From positions 1,984,001-2,048,000 of the forward strand of contig NC_016604.1 of NCBI RefSeq assembly GCF_000230895.2: DNA of 64,000 nt. Reading direction: 5' to 3'. The notes below the pieces were generated by a model, which saw only the letters and a list, made by a program, of their open reading frames with translations, did no database searches and was not told where the DNA came from. The translations under genes and the position numbers were made by a program. Below are positions 54,485 to 63,247 of the stretch, piece after piece. How positions within the stretch are numbered: position 1 is the first letter of the stretch; every line of letters starts with the position of its first letter. This DNA is from Mycolicibacterium rhodesiae NBB3. Lineage in GTDB: Bacteria; Actinomycetota; Actinomycetes; Mycobacteriales; Mycobacteriaceae.

Positions 54485-55458
54485 GGGGTCACCGACACCC
54501 GGCCCGGCACCGCGGTGCTGCGGACAGCGGCGAAGGCGTCGGCGATCTGGCCCAGTTCGAAGCTCTGTCCGATCGTGGGGCTCGGGTCGATGTCGCCGTT
54601 GGCGAAAGCATCGACGACTTCGCGGAATTCGTCGATCGTGTACGCGAGGGCGTACCTCACGGTGAGCTCCTTGAGCAGGGCGGTGATCGGCTCGATCGGG
54701 GTGGGGTCCGCGCAGGCGCCGGAGATGACGATGCGACCCCGCGGGCGCAGCGCTGGTTGACATGCCTGCAGCAGGTCGGGGCGCCCAACGCATTCGATGA
54801 CGACGTCGTATCCGCCGGCTTCGGCGTTGTCCGCCGAGGCCACGACATCGACGGCGCCCATTGCCGCAGCGGCCTCGCGGCGCTCGGCAGACGGGTCTGC
54901 GACGGTCACCCTGGCTGCCCCCTTCTGCAATGCCCACACCAGGGTGGTGAGACCGACGCCGCCTGCACCCACGATGAGCACGTCATGGCCCTCGGCGATC
55001 TCGGCGCTCTTCACACCGTGCAGCCCGACGGCGAACGGCTCGACCAAAGCTGCGTAGTGAGAGGGTAATTCGTCCGGCACCGCGAACGAGTGGCGTGCGG
55101 GAACGCTGGCGTATTCGGCGAATCCGCCTGCGGGACCCATTCCGATGAACGTCGACTCCGCGCACAGCGGTACCGCGCCGTCGCGGCAGTACCGACATGA
55201 TCCACACGAAAGGACAGGAAGCACAGCGATATTGGTGCCCGCTTGCCACGCGCCGGCCTGCGCACCTACCGCGACGATCTCGCCGCCGAATTCGTGGCCC
55301 ATCACCATGCCGGCCGGTGCGAACGGTTGGGCCTTGATGTCCGACCCGCAGATGCCGCAGGCAGCGACACGAATCACCAGTTCGTCCGGACCCGGCGTGG
55401 GATCGGGCAGGTCGACGACTTCGAAACTGTGATCCTCGGTGGTCACCGCGGCCCTCAT
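54481..55458 (-). CDS. Zinc-dependent medium-chain alcohol dehydrogenase
   Basis: 325 residues. Catalytic zinc ligands in ACGICGSD and MGHEFGGE, structural-zinc cysteines in LSCGSCRYCRDGAVPLC, cofactor loop GAGGVGL and AVDV with Asp in VADPSAERR pointing to NAD. Sorbitol/threonine dehydrogenase-like. ATG overlaps the sulfotransferase stop (ATGA), so the two form an operon; oxidation of a hydroxylated substrate linked to sulfation is plausible. Confidence 0.88.
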   Translation of the reverse strand: MRAAVTTEDHSFEVVDLPDPTPGPDELVIRVAACGICGSDIKAQPFAPAGMVMGHEFGGEIVAVGAQAGAWQAGTNIAVLPVLSCGSCRYCRDGAVPLCAESTFIGMGPAGGFAEYASVPARHSFAVPDELPSHYAALVEPFAVGLHGVKSAEIAEGHDVLIVGAGGVGLTTLVWALQKGAARVTVADPSAERREAAAAMGAVDVVASADNAEAGGYDVVIECVGRPDLLQACQPALRPRGRIVISGACADPTPIEPITALLKELTVRYALAYTIDEFREVVDAFANGDIDPSPTIGQSFELGQIADAFAAVRSTAVPGRVSVTP

Positions 55459-56615
55459 CGTGCATCTCCCTCGAGTTCGACGTCGAACACGGACAGGTAC
55501 GTATCGAAAATAGGCTCCAAATCGGCGCGGGTCACCCCCGAGCCCTCCAACGAATAGGGCGCGACACCGAAGCGGTCCTGCGGATGCGCCCGCAACCAGT
55601 CGAGCATCGCGGCTTCCGTCGAGGCGGTCAGGTCGTCACCCGCCCACTTGTACAGCGACCGCATCACCGCAACCGGATCGCGTATCAGGTCCGCGTAGTG
55701 CAGGTCGAAGAATCTGTCGTCACCGATGCGTTGTCTTGCGGCAAGCGGTCGCTCGATGTGTTCTGACAACTGCCGCAACACATTCGGCAGAATGACGTCG
55801 ACGTCGACGTCGGCACCGAGTACCGCGCGGGAGAGGTAGTTCAGACGAAGGAATGACGCCGTGGACTTGAACGGATCGCGGTGCGCCCATACGATCCGCA
55901 CGTCGGGAAAGGTCGCGAGCAGCGTCTCGATGTGCACCGCGTGCGACGGCATCTTCAGCGACCAGATGCCGGGCGCGCTGGACTGCAACACCTGCAGCAC
56001 CATTCGTTCGTAGGAGTAGGCGCTGGTCATGTCGGCCTGCAGCAGCCAGTCGGCGTACGCGCTCGTGGGCATGAACGCTTCCCACAGATAGGACTTGAAG
56101 TCCTGCCCCTGGACGAACACGCATTCAGTTGGCCCGTCGGCTTCGTCCCAGTGCACCATCGGGATGTCTGCCGCCTTCAGACCCTCTGCAAGCACGTCGA
56201 GTTCGGCTTTTTTCTTCAGACACCGCGGGTCTGTGCGCAAGGTTTCCGGGGTCGACGGCGGCACCGAGTCCTCGGCCTCCCACGTCAGCAGCGACCGGCG
56301 CAGCGGGTCCTGGTCGAGCAGGTAGCTTGCCAGCGACGTGCCGGTGCGGGGGAGACCAAGCACCACGAGAGGCCGCTCGACAGCCTGTTCGGTGACCTCG
56401 GGATGACGTCTGACGTAGTCGACGATGCGAAGCCGATTCCACAGCGCGTCGACGATTTGTCCGTAGACGTATTCGCGTCCGCCGGGATTGACACCCGGTG
56501 CCGACTCGCAGGTGTCGACCAGCAGTTGCAATCCCTCGCGCCACGAGTCGCCGCCGAAGTCGTCGAGAGCAGCGCGCTCGCTGGCCCGGGCGGTGAGTTC
56601 GTCGAGGGGTGACAT
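55455..56615 (-). CDS. Sulfotransferase
   Basis: 386 residues from ATG 56615 (MSPLDELTARASERAALDD). PAPS-dependent sulfotransferase family: 5'-phosphosulfate loop VVLGLPRTGTSLASYLLDQDP near residue 80, and 3'-phosphate region IVWAHRDPFKSTASFLRL. Related to the mycobacterial Stf proteins that sulfate lipids. Acceptor unknown. First gene of an operon with the dehydrogenase; divergent from an MBL hydrolase resembling alkyl sulfatases, which would undo such a modification. Confidence 0.88.
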   Translation of the reverse strand: MSPLDELTARASERAALDDFGGDSWREGLQLLVDTCESAPGVNPGGREYVYGQIVDALWNRLRIVDYVRRHPEVTEQAVERPLVVLGLPRTGTSLASYLLDQDPLRRSLLTWEAEDSVPPSTPETLRTDPRCLKKKAELDVLAEGLKAADIPMVHWDEADGPTECVFVQGQDFKSYLWEAFMPTSAYADWLLQADMTSAYSYERMVLQVLQSSAPGIWSLKMPSHAVHIETLLATFPDVRIVWAHRDPFKSTASFLRLNYLSRAVLGADVDVDVILPNVLRQLSEHIERPLAARQRIGDDRFFDLHYADLIRDPVAVMRSLYKWAGDDLTASTEAAMLDWLRAHPQDRFGVAPYSLEGSGVTRADLEPIFDTYLSVFDVELEGDAR

Positions 56616-56623
56616 GCCGATGG

Positions 56624-56629
56624 ATACTA
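56624..56629 (-). promoter_or_regulatory. Candidate promoter of the sulfotransferase (-10 TAGTAT)
   Basis: TAGTAT, 8 nt before ATG 56615; an overlapping TATAGT two bases upstream is equally possible. Confidence 0.45.
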
Positions 56630-56651
56630 TACGGCCATAGAGAACAAATGT

Positions 56652-56657
56652 TAGGTT
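56652..56657 (+). promoter_or_regulatory. Candidate promoter of the MBL gene (-10 TAGGTT)
   Basis: TAGGTT predicts a start near 56664, giving a 20-nt leader that holds GAGGAAGG, 6 nt before ATG 56685. Confidence 0.45.
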
Positions 56658-56684
56658 GTGGGCCAGTCCCGAGGAAGGATGCGC

Positions 56685-57911
56685 ATGGCGCCAGCACTGG
56701 ACGAACTCGTCAAGCAGGGCGAGGGCGAACAAGACGCCGTCGATCTCGGGGATGGCATCTTCATGTCGCGCAACATCGCCAACAGCTACCTGGTGACCAC
56801 ATCGGACGGCGACGTGCTGATCAACACCGGCACCGACTTCGAGGCGCCGCAGATCCGCGACAGGTTCTCCCGCGTCAGTTCCGGACCCCTGCGGATCATC
56901 ACCTTTACGCAGGGCCATCCCGACCATGTCGGCGGATGGAGCCTGTTCGACGGCGACGGGGTCGAAACGACGGCGCAGGCCAACCATCCCGATGTGCGGG
57001 AGTACTGGCGTCACCTGCACCCGTTCTATGTGCGGCGCATCATGACGCTCTGGGGTGCGTTCATGGACGTCGAATCCGCTGCCGCACAGCTTCCCCCGGA
57101 GCCGGTCCTCACCGACTCGTTCATCGACAGTCGGGTCATCGAACTCGGTGGCAGGCGCATCGAGTTGCTGTCCACGCCGGGCGGTGAGACCACCGATGCC
57201 CTGGTGGTGTGGCTGCCCGAGAGTCGCACGGTGTTCATCGGCAACCTGATGGGCCCGTTCTTCGGTCACGTCCCGAACCTGTACACACTGCGCGGCGACA
57301 AGCTCCGCAGCGCCATGGCCTTCATCCACTCGGTCGACCGGGTGATCGCGTTGCGTCCCGAGACGTTGATCAACGGCCATGACGTGTTTCGCGGAGCGGA
57401 CCAGATCGCCGCCACCCTGACCAAGGTGCGCGATGCGACGAAGTATCTGCGCGACCGCACCATCGAGGGCATGAACGCGGGAGCCGACCTCTGGACTCTG
57501 ATGCGCGACGTGAGCCTGCCTCCCGCGTTGGCGCTGCCACAGGTGCACGGAAAGGTGCCGTGGATCGTGCGGTCCATCTGGGAGGAGCACGTCGGCTGGT
57601 TCCGCTACGAGTCCACTACCGAGTTGTACGACGTCCCGCCGTCGTCGGTGTGGGCCGACATCATCGACGCGGCCGGCGGAACTGCCGCGCTCACTGCGCG
57701 GGCGATCGCGCACGCCGAGGCGGGCAGGCCGCTGCAAGCGCTGCACCTGACCGATATCGTGCTCGCCACCGCTCCTGCGGACACCGCGGCACTGGACGTG
57801 AAACGCCGTGCTCTCGAACAGCTTCTGGCCGCGAACGGGCGGGAGAACCACAGTGAAGTGCAGTGGCTGGAGCAGGAGATCCGCACCGCATCGGTCGAGG
57901 AGGACCAATGA
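56685..57911 (+). CDS. Metallo-beta-lactamase-fold hydrolase related to alkyl sulfatases
   Basis: 408 residues from ATG 56685, chosen for the ribosome site GAGGAAGG; ATG 56679 and GTG 56658 are in frame but badly placed. Zinc motif is GHPDHVGG, in which the usual first His of HxHxDH is Gly-flanked (TQGHPDH), as in some lactonase/sulfatase relatives. The region after residue 250 (AATLTKVRDATKYLRDRTIEGM) resembles the alkyl-sulfatase dimerisation domain. No SCP2 domain. Substrate unknown; overlaps the VOC gene (ATGA). Confidence 0.8.
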   Translation: MAPALDELVKQGEGEQDAVDLGDGIFMSRNIANSYLVTTSDGDVLINTGTDFEAPQIRDRFSRVSSGPLRIITFTQGHPDHVGGWSLFDGDGVETTAQANHPDVREYWRHLHPFYVRRIMTLWGAFMDVESAAAQLPPEPVLTDSFIDSRVIELGGRRIELLSTPGGETTDALVVWLPESRTVFIGNLMGPFFGHVPNLYTLRGDKLRSAMAFIHSVDRVIALRPETLINGHDVFRGADQIAATLTKVRDATKYLRDRTIEGMNAGADLWTLMRDVSLPPALALPQVHGKVPWIVRSIWEEHVGWFRYESTTELYDVPPSSVWADIIDAAGGTAALTARAIAHAEAGRPLQALHLTDIVLATAPADTAALDVKRRALEQLLAANGRENHSEVQWLEQEIRTASVEEDQ

Positions 57912-58363
57912 GGCCCGAGAACCTGTACCACACCGGGATCGTCGTCGACGATCTCGAAGCGACGATGAAATGGTTCACCGACGTGGCCGGGTACACGTGG
58001 ACCGACGTCGTGTCGGTCGACCAGCAGGCGGTCACAGCGGACGGCGAGGTGACCATCCCGATGAGGATGGTGTACTCGGGCGCGGATCCCCGGTTGGAAC
58101 TGCTGCTGACCGTCAGCGGCACGGTCTGGACACCCGCCGATTCCGGTGTGCACCACATCGGCTACTGGTCCGACGACGTCGAATCCGACTTGTCGACTTT
58201 GGAATCCAACGGGATGACGGTCGAGGTCAAGTCCTACAACCCGGATGGCTCGGGCACGCTGCTCTGGGCGTACGCGAAAGGGCCGACGGGTCCGCGCATC
58301 GAACTGGTCAGCCGGAACATGGAACCGTTCATCGCCTACTGGTGGAACTCCGCCAACCCATGA
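57908..58363 (+). CDS. Glyoxalase/VOC-family protein
   Basis: 151 residues from ATG 57908, overlapping the MBL gene. Two beta-alpha-beta modules with metal ligands in NLYHTGIVVDDLE, PRLELLLTV, GVHHIGYWSDD and RIELVSR (His, Glu, His, Glu). Could be an isomerase, lyase or dioxygenase of the methylmalonyl-CoA-epimerase type. Context suggests degradation of the same unknown substrate as the upstream hydrolase. Confidence 0.87.
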   Translation: MRPENLYHTGIVVDDLEATMKWFTDVAGYTWTDVVSVDQQAVTADGEVTIPMRMVYSGADPRLELLLTVSGTVWTPADSGVHHIGYWSDDVESDLSTLESNGMTVEVKSYNPDGSGTLLWAYAKGPTGPRIELVSRNMEPFIAYWWNSANP

Positions 58364-58375
58364 CGGTCGCGGTGT

Positions 58376-58381
58376 TACGGT
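58376..58381 (+). promoter_or_regulatory. Candidate leaderless promoter (-10 TACGGT)
   Basis: TACGGT, 7 nt, then GTG at 58389. Confidence 0.5.
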
Positions 58382-58388
58382 CGCCAAC

Positions 58389-59489
58389 GTGCGGCGGGTC
58401 ATCCAATGGGGCACCGGCACAGTGGGCGCCGAGATAGCGACCGCCATCATCGACCATCGCGACGACCTCGAACTCGTCGGCGCGCTCGTCTACTCGGAGA
58501 CGAAGAACGGTGTGGACATCGGCACCATCGTCGGCCGCGAACCCATCGGGGTGACCGCGACCACCGACGTCGAGCAGATTCTGAAGCTGGCCGCAGACTG
58601 TGTCATCTACACCCCGCGCACCGCGCACCTGGACGACGTCTGCCGCCTGCTGGCAAGCGGCAAAAACGTTGTCACGACGGCATTTCTGTTTCACCCGGCG
58701 CGAATCGACCCCGCAGATCGCGACCGCGTCCTCGCGGCCTGCGAGAAGGGAGCGAGCTCGGTACACGGAAGCGGCATCAACCCCGGAAACCTCTCGGGTG
58801 TGCTGCCGCTGGCGCTGTCCGGGATGAGCCGCACGATCGACAGGATCACACTGCAGGAGCGCGCAGACTGGTCCGTCTACGAGAGCACCGGAATCACGTT
58901 CGACAACATGGCGTTCGGGCGGCCCGTCGAGGACATCAGCCCGACCGCGACCGACTTCCTCGCGTTCAACAGCTCGATCTTCACCGAGCAGGTCTGGTTT
59001 CTCGCCGACGCGTTGAACGCCGACATCGACGAGGTCTCCGCCTCCGTGGAGGCGATCGCCGCCGAGGCCGATCATCAGATCTTCGACCACCTGCTCGCGG
59101 CGGGCACGACGGCAGGGCAACGCTGGAACTGGATCGGACGTCGCGACGGTGAACCGCTCATCGAGATCGAAACCCTCTGGACGGTCGGCGGCGAGTACCC
59201 CGGCCACTGGCCTAGACCCGCACACGGGTGGACGCTGACCATCGAAGGAGACCCGTCGATGCGCACCCACTTCATGTCGCTGGCCAGTTTCACCCGCTCG
59301 GCCAGCATGGAGGAGCATGTGCGGTCGGCCAGCGTTGCCGCCGGCATGCAGATCCTCAACGCCGTGCCTGCCGTGTGTCAGGCCCCGCCCGGTTTCGCCA
59401 CCTCGGCGACGCTGCCTCTTGTCCGTAGTTTTGCCGGGTTCCGACGGGAACCCGGAAGGGGTCAGCGGCTATTGTCTGATGGTCACTAA
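58389..59489 (+). CDS. Dihydrodipicolinate-reductase-like NAD(P)-binding protein
   Basis: 366 residues from GTG 58389 (VRRVIQWGTGTVGAEIATAI). Rossmann domain with GTGTVG, then a DapB-like second domain with GSGINPGNLSGVLPLAL. Members of this actinobacterial group are oxidoreductases of unknown substrate, often next to lipid or sterol catabolism genes; the true DapB is usually shorter (about 245). Leaderless start 26 bp after the VOC gene. Confidence 0.82.
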   Translation: MRRVIQWGTGTVGAEIATAIIDHRDDLELVGALVYSETKNGVDIGTIVGREPIGVTATTDVEQILKLAADCVIYTPRTAHLDDVCRLLASGKNVVTTAFLFHPARIDPADRDRVLAACEKGASSVHGSGINPGNLSGVLPLALSGMSRTIDRITLQERADWSVYESTGITFDNMAFGRPVEDISPTATDFLAFNSSIFTEQVWFLADALNADIDEVSASVEAIAAEADHQIFDHLLAAGTTAGQRWNWIGRRDGEPLIEIETLWTVGGEYPGHWPRPAHGWTLTIEGDPSMRTHFMSLASFTRSASMEEHVRSASVAAGMQILNAVPAVCQAPPGFATSATLPLVRSFAGFRREPGRGQRLLSDGH

Positions 59490-59570
59490 AGAAGAGGTCA
59501 CGGCGGCCACGGTGATAAAGCGTGAAAGACGTGGTTCCGTGTGCCTTCGGTGTATAACCCTGTGGTGAGC

Positions 59571-60752
59571 ATGTCGGTAGATCGCGCCCCCGCCGGGCGG
59601 CCGTTCTCGGTACTGCTCGTCGAGGACGACCGGGCCGATGCGGTGCTGGTCGAGGAGCTGATCGCCGACGCGGGCGCCGACATCGAAGTGGTCTGGGCGC
59701 CGTCGATCCAGGAAGCCGAACGCAAGCTCGCGGTCGCCCGCCCCGACTGCGTACTCCTTGATCTGAACCTGCCCGATGCCGACGGGATCAAAGCACTCGA
59801 CCAGGTCGCCAAGAACGACGTCACAATGCCGATCGTGGTGCTGACCGGTCTCAACGATGAACACTTCGGGGTCTCCGCCGTCGCCGCCGGAGCGCAGGAT
59901 TACCTGGTCAAGGGCCGTGTTGAACCCGATACGCTGCATCGCGCGCTGCTGTACGCGGTGGAGCGTAAGCGTGCGGAGCTGACCGCGGTCGAGCTGCACG
60001 CCAGTGAACTCCGAGCCACCGAGAACGCCCGTCTGGAGCGCGGACTGCTGCCGTCGCCGCTGTTGCTGGACGACCCCGGGGTCGACATCGTCGCGGAATA
60101 CCGGCCCAGCCGTCAGTTCGCGCTTCTCGGCGGCGACTTCTACGACTTCATCCAGACCCCCGACCGCACCGTGCACGTCATGGTCGGCGACGTGGCCGGG
60201 CACGGCCCGAACGAGGCGGCGCTCGGCGTCGCACTGCGCATCGGCTGGCGCGCGCTGACATTCGCGGGTCTGCGTGGCAACGAACGGATGCACCAGCTCG
60301 AGCGGATCCTCAACACCGAGCGTCCGGGAACCAGCATCTTCGCAACTGTGCTGTCCGTGACGATCTCCCCGGACGACCTGAGCTTCAACGCGGTGTCGGC
60401 CGGTCATCCGAGCATGTTGTTGCACGGACCCGACTCGGTGGAATGGCTGGAGCCAAAGGTGGGTCCGGCGCTCGGTCTCAACGGTCACGAGTGGCCGTTG
60501 AACATCTTCGAACTGCCGCCCGGGCATGGGCTCGTGCTTCTGACCGACGGCTTGATCGAGGGACGTTCGGGCCAAGGCACCGAACGGCTCATGGAGGCGG
60601 GTCTGTTGGAGCTGGCGCGCACCTACGCCCACTTGCCCGGACGTGAATTCGTCAATGCGCTGATCGGTGACGTCGAGCGTCGCGCGCAGTCCGTCGGGGG
60701 AATCACCGACGACATCGCCGTCGTGCGTGTCGAGCGAACGGCGCATGGATGA
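59571..60752 (+). CDS. Response regulator with SpoIIE/PP2C phosphatase output
   Basis: 393 residues from ATG 59571 (MSVDRAPAGRPFSVLLVEDD). Receiver domain: acidic pair Asp19/Asp20, phospho-acceptor Asp64 (LLDLNLP), Thr92 region and Lys114. After a helical linker comes an RsbU-like phosphatase: LLPSPLLLDDPGVDIVAEY, metal motifs GGDFYD and GDVAGHG, LLTDGLIEG and ITDDIAVV. Expected to dephosphorylate an anti-anti-sigma factor once the receiver is phosphorylated. Its last 4 bp overlap the kinase gene, so that kinase is the likely partner. Confidence 0.92.
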   Translation: MSVDRAPAGRPFSVLLVEDDRADAVLVEELIADAGADIEVVWAPSIQEAERKLAVARPDCVLLDLNLPDADGIKALDQVAKNDVTMPIVVLTGLNDEHFGVSAVAAGAQDYLVKGRVEPDTLHRALLYAVERKRAELTAVELHASELRATENARLERGLLPSPLLLDDPGVDIVAEYRPSRQFALLGGDFYDFIQTPDRTVHVMVGDVAGHGPNEAALGVALRIGWRALTFAGLRGNERMHQLERILNTERPGTSIFATVLSVTISPDDLSFNAVSAGHPSMLLHGPDSVEWLEPKVGPALGLNGHEWPLNIFELPPGHGLVLLTDGLIEGRSGQGTERLMEAGLLELARTYAHLPGREFVNALIGDVERRAQSVGGITDDIAVVRVERTAHG

Positions 60753-62320
60753 AGTGGCGGCCGACCGTCCAAGGTTGGCAGAACCTCGTGTTCGCGATCA
60801 TGGGCGCAGTCGTACTCGCAGGAGCCATCGCCGGCACATACCTGCTGAATCGGACAGACGACGTGTTCGATGAGCTCACAGCGGAGATCGGACCGATGCG
60901 GGTTGCGGCCTATCAACTGCAGGCCGCGCTGCGCGATCAGGAGACCTCGGTACGCGGCTACGCGATCTCCGCCAATCCGCAGTTCCTCGAGCCCTACGTC
61001 GCCGGCCAGAAGAACCAAGGGACTGCTGCGCAGGTGATCCGCGACCATGCGGGCGATCGCAAGAGGGTGCTCGACGATCTCGAGGCCATCGAGCGCACGT
61101 CAACGAAGTGGCGCGCTGAGTACGCCGAGCCGCTGATCGCCGACGTCAAACCCATGGCGCCCGCGGTCGTCGACAGCGGTACGGTCGCTCGAGGCAAGGG
61201 CCTCTTCGATTCCCTGCGGCAGAGTTTCGATCTGCAGTTACAACACCTGCAGCAGGAGCGTGAGAGCGCGTTAGACGAGCTCGCTGTGCTGAAATCCTGG
61301 CGCAACGCGGTACTGATAGCGGTGGTCATTGCGCTGCTTGTCGCGGCCATTCTGTCGGTGATCCTCATCAGAACCGCTGTCACACGTCCGCTCGAAGCGC
61401 TGGCCGCGTCGTGCCGACGAATCACCGATGGCGATTTCAGCGAAAAAATCGTGCCTCAGGGTCCGAGAGACATTCGCGCGATCGCGGCCGATGTCGAAGG
61501 CATGCGGCAACGGATGGTCGAGGAACTGGAGGCCACGCAGGCCGCGCGTAGCCAGCTGGCGGAGCAGGCCCTCGAACTACAGCGGTCCAACGCCGAACTC
61601 GAGCAGTTCGCTTACGTCGCGTCGCACGACCTCCAGGAGCCGCTGCGCAAGGTGGCTTCCTTCTGCCAGCTGATCGAGAAACGGTACGGCGACAAGCTCG
61701 ACGAGCGCGGCACGGAGTACATCGCGTTCGCCGTCGACGGCGCCAAGCGCATGCAGATCCTCATCAACGATCTGCTGACCTTCTCTCGGGTAGGCCGGCT
61801 CAATCCGACCCAGGCCGACGTCGACCTCGGGGAGACGCTGGACCAGGCGATCGAGAATCTCGACACCTCGATCACCGAATCCGGCGCGGAGATCGTTCGC
61901 CAGGGTGAGCCGCTTCCGCATATCGTCGGCGACCCCACCTTGCTGGCGATGGTCTGGCAGAACCTGATCGGCAATGCAGTGAAGTTCAAGCGTGAGGGTG
62001 TCGCTCCGCGCATCGTCATCGATTGTGAGAAGAGCCCGACCGAGGGTGGTGGATCGTGGACGCTGACCGTAACGGATAATGGCATCGGCATTCCCGAAGA
62101 GTTCTCCGACAAGGTGTTCGTGATCTTCCAGCGCCTCCACGGGCGTGACGTCTACACCGGCACCGGCATTGGCCTCGCGCTGTGCAAGAAGATCATCGAG
62201 CACCACGGCGGAAGTATCTGGATCGACAACTCTTTCACGGGGGGAACCAGGTTTCGATTCACGATTCCCGTCGCTGCCGACGACCACGTCGCAGCCAACT
62301 TGGAAGGAGCACCTTCATGA
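60749..62320 (+). CDS. CHASE3-HAMP sensor histidine kinase
   Basis: 523 residues. Membrane helices at about 13-33 and 186-208 enclose an extracytoplasmic CHASE3 domain (RGYAISANPQFLEPY at 69-83). Then HAMP, a coiled coil, HisKA with His293 in YVASHDLQEPLRK, and an ATPase domain with N-box NLIGNAVKF (405-413), DNGIGIP and GTGIGLALCKKIIEHHGG. The H-box is the type found in cyanobacterial phytochrome kinases. Overlaps both neighbouring receiver genes (ATGA), so two regulators may take phosphate from it. The signal is unknown. Confidence 0.93.
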   Translation: MKWRPTVQGWQNLVFAIMGAVVLAGAIAGTYLLNRTDDVFDELTAEIGPMRVAAYQLQAALRDQETSVRGYAISANPQFLEPYVAGQKNQGTAAQVIRDHAGDRKRVLDDLEAIERTSTKWRAEYAEPLIADVKPMAPAVVDSGTVARGKGLFDSLRQSFDLQLQHLQQERESALDELAVLKSWRNAVLIAVVIALLVAAILSVILIRTAVTRPLEALAASCRRITDGDFSEKIVPQGPRDIRAIAADVEGMRQRMVEELEATQAARSQLAEQALELQRSNAELEQFAYVASHDLQEPLRKVASFCQLIEKRYGDKLDERGTEYIAFAVDGAKRMQILINDLLTFSRVGRLNPTQADVDLGETLDQAIENLDTSITESGAEIVRQGEPLPHIVGDPTLLAMVWQNLIGNAVKFKREGVAPRIVIDCEKSPTEGGGSWTLTVTDNGIGIPEEFSDKVFVIFQRLHGRDVYTGTGIGLALCKKIIEHHGGSIWIDNSFTGGTRFRFTIPVAADDHVAANLEGAPS

Positions 62321-62757
62321 CGTCGGACGGCCGAGCTATCGATGTACTGCTCATCGAGGATGATCCCGGAGACGAGGTGATCACCCGGGAAGCCTTCGAG
62401 CACAACAAAATCAAGAACAACCTGCATGTCGCCCATGACGGCGAAGAAGGCCTGGACTTTCTGTACAGACGAGGCCGCTTCGAGGACGCCCCACGCCCTG
62501 ACCTGATCCTGCTGGACTTGAACCTGCCGAAGTACGACGGCCGCCAGTTGCTCGAGAAGATCAAGTCCGATCCGGACCTCAACCACATTCCGGTGGTCGT
62601 GTTGACGACGTCGTCGGCGGAAGAGGACATCCTGCGCAGCTACAAGCTGCACGCCAACGCCTATGTCACCAAGCCGGTCGATCTCGACCAGTTCATGAAT
62701 GCGGTGCGCCAGATCGACGAGTTCTTCGTTCAGGTCGTGCGGTTGCCGGGGTCTTAA
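62317..62757 (+). CDS. Single-domain response regulator (Rcp1-like)
   Basis: 146 residues from ATG 62317 with ribosome site GGAAGGAG, overlapping the kinase stop. Stand-alone receiver with Asp15/Asp16, phospho-acceptor Asp67 (LILLDLNLP), Thr/Ser in VLTTSSAEED and Lys in YVTKPVD; no output domain. The YRRGRFEDAPRPDLILLDLNLP pattern is that of receivers paired with phytochrome-type kinases. May act as phosphate shuttle or sink. Convergent with the RsbW-like gene (11 bp apart). Confidence 0.92.
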   Translation: MTSDGRAIDVLLIEDDPGDEVITREAFEHNKIKNNLHVAHDGEEGLDFLYRRGRFEDAPRPDLILLDLNLPKYDGRQLLEKIKSDPDLNHIPVVVLTTSSAEEDILRSYKLHANAYVTKPVDLDQFMNAVRQIDEFFVQVVRLPGS

Positions 62758-62768
62758 CAGCTAGAGCC

Positions 62769-63179
62769 CTAGGGCGTCGCGTCGAACTTCATCCGCACGG
62801 TGGTGCCTCCGGGTGAGGTCTGCACATCCACCTCTGCACTCACCGCGCGCATGATCGCGACCCCGCGGCCCCGCGTGCCCGGCTGGCTCGGCGGCGGCTG
62901 CCAGACGCCGTTGTCGGAGATGTCGACGACGATCTGACCGTGGACGAGGTTTGCCTCGACGCACATCGGCCCGCTCTCGATGCCGCGGTAGGCGTGCTCG
63001 ATGCAGTTGGTGCAGGCCTCGTTGACCACCAGCACGACGTCGGAGACGAGCGAGGACGAGACCCCGATCGGCTCGAGCCAGGAAGCCAGCTGACGACGGA
63101 TCTCCGCGAGTCGCTCCGCGACCGCCGGTACCTCGATGCGCAGCGACTCAACCGGTCGCGAACGCGCATCGATTGCCAC
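62769..63179 (-). CDS. RsbW-like anti-sigma factor/serine kinase
   Basis: 136 residues. GHKL ATPase of the RsbW/SpoIIAB type: N-box VVNEACTNCIEHAYRG, G1 box DISDNGVWQ and G2 GTRGRGVAIM. Would phosphorylate an anti-anti-sigma protein and, when free, bind a SigF/SigB-like sigma factor. The phosphatases at 51602 and 59571 have the opposite activity. No sigma factor or anti-anti-sigma gene is adjacent in this window. Confidence 0.88.
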   Translation of the reverse strand: MAIDARSRPVESLRIEVPAVAERLAEIRRQLASWLEPIGVSSSLVSDVVLVVNEACTNCIEHAYRGIESGPMCVEANLVHGQIVVDISDNGVWQPPPSQPGTRGRGVAIMRAVSAEVDVQTSPGGTTVRMKFDATP

Positions 63180-63247
63180 GCAGGTCGTTGTACCCCGAAA
63201 GCGCCCTTATCTCACCCGCACATCTCGGCGCGTTATCAGGGTGTGAC

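Noticed and set aside
55455..57908. 817-residue minus-strand frame running through the sulfotransferase and beyond
   Set aside because: The part upstream of 56615 is antisense to the MBL gene and has low-complexity, Arg/Val-rich composition; only the sulfotransferase portion shows family motifs.
59521..59570. SigF-type promoter before the response-regulator phosphatase
   Set aside because: GGTTCC and GGTGTAT are present but only 10 bp apart; the known spacing is about 15-17 bp.
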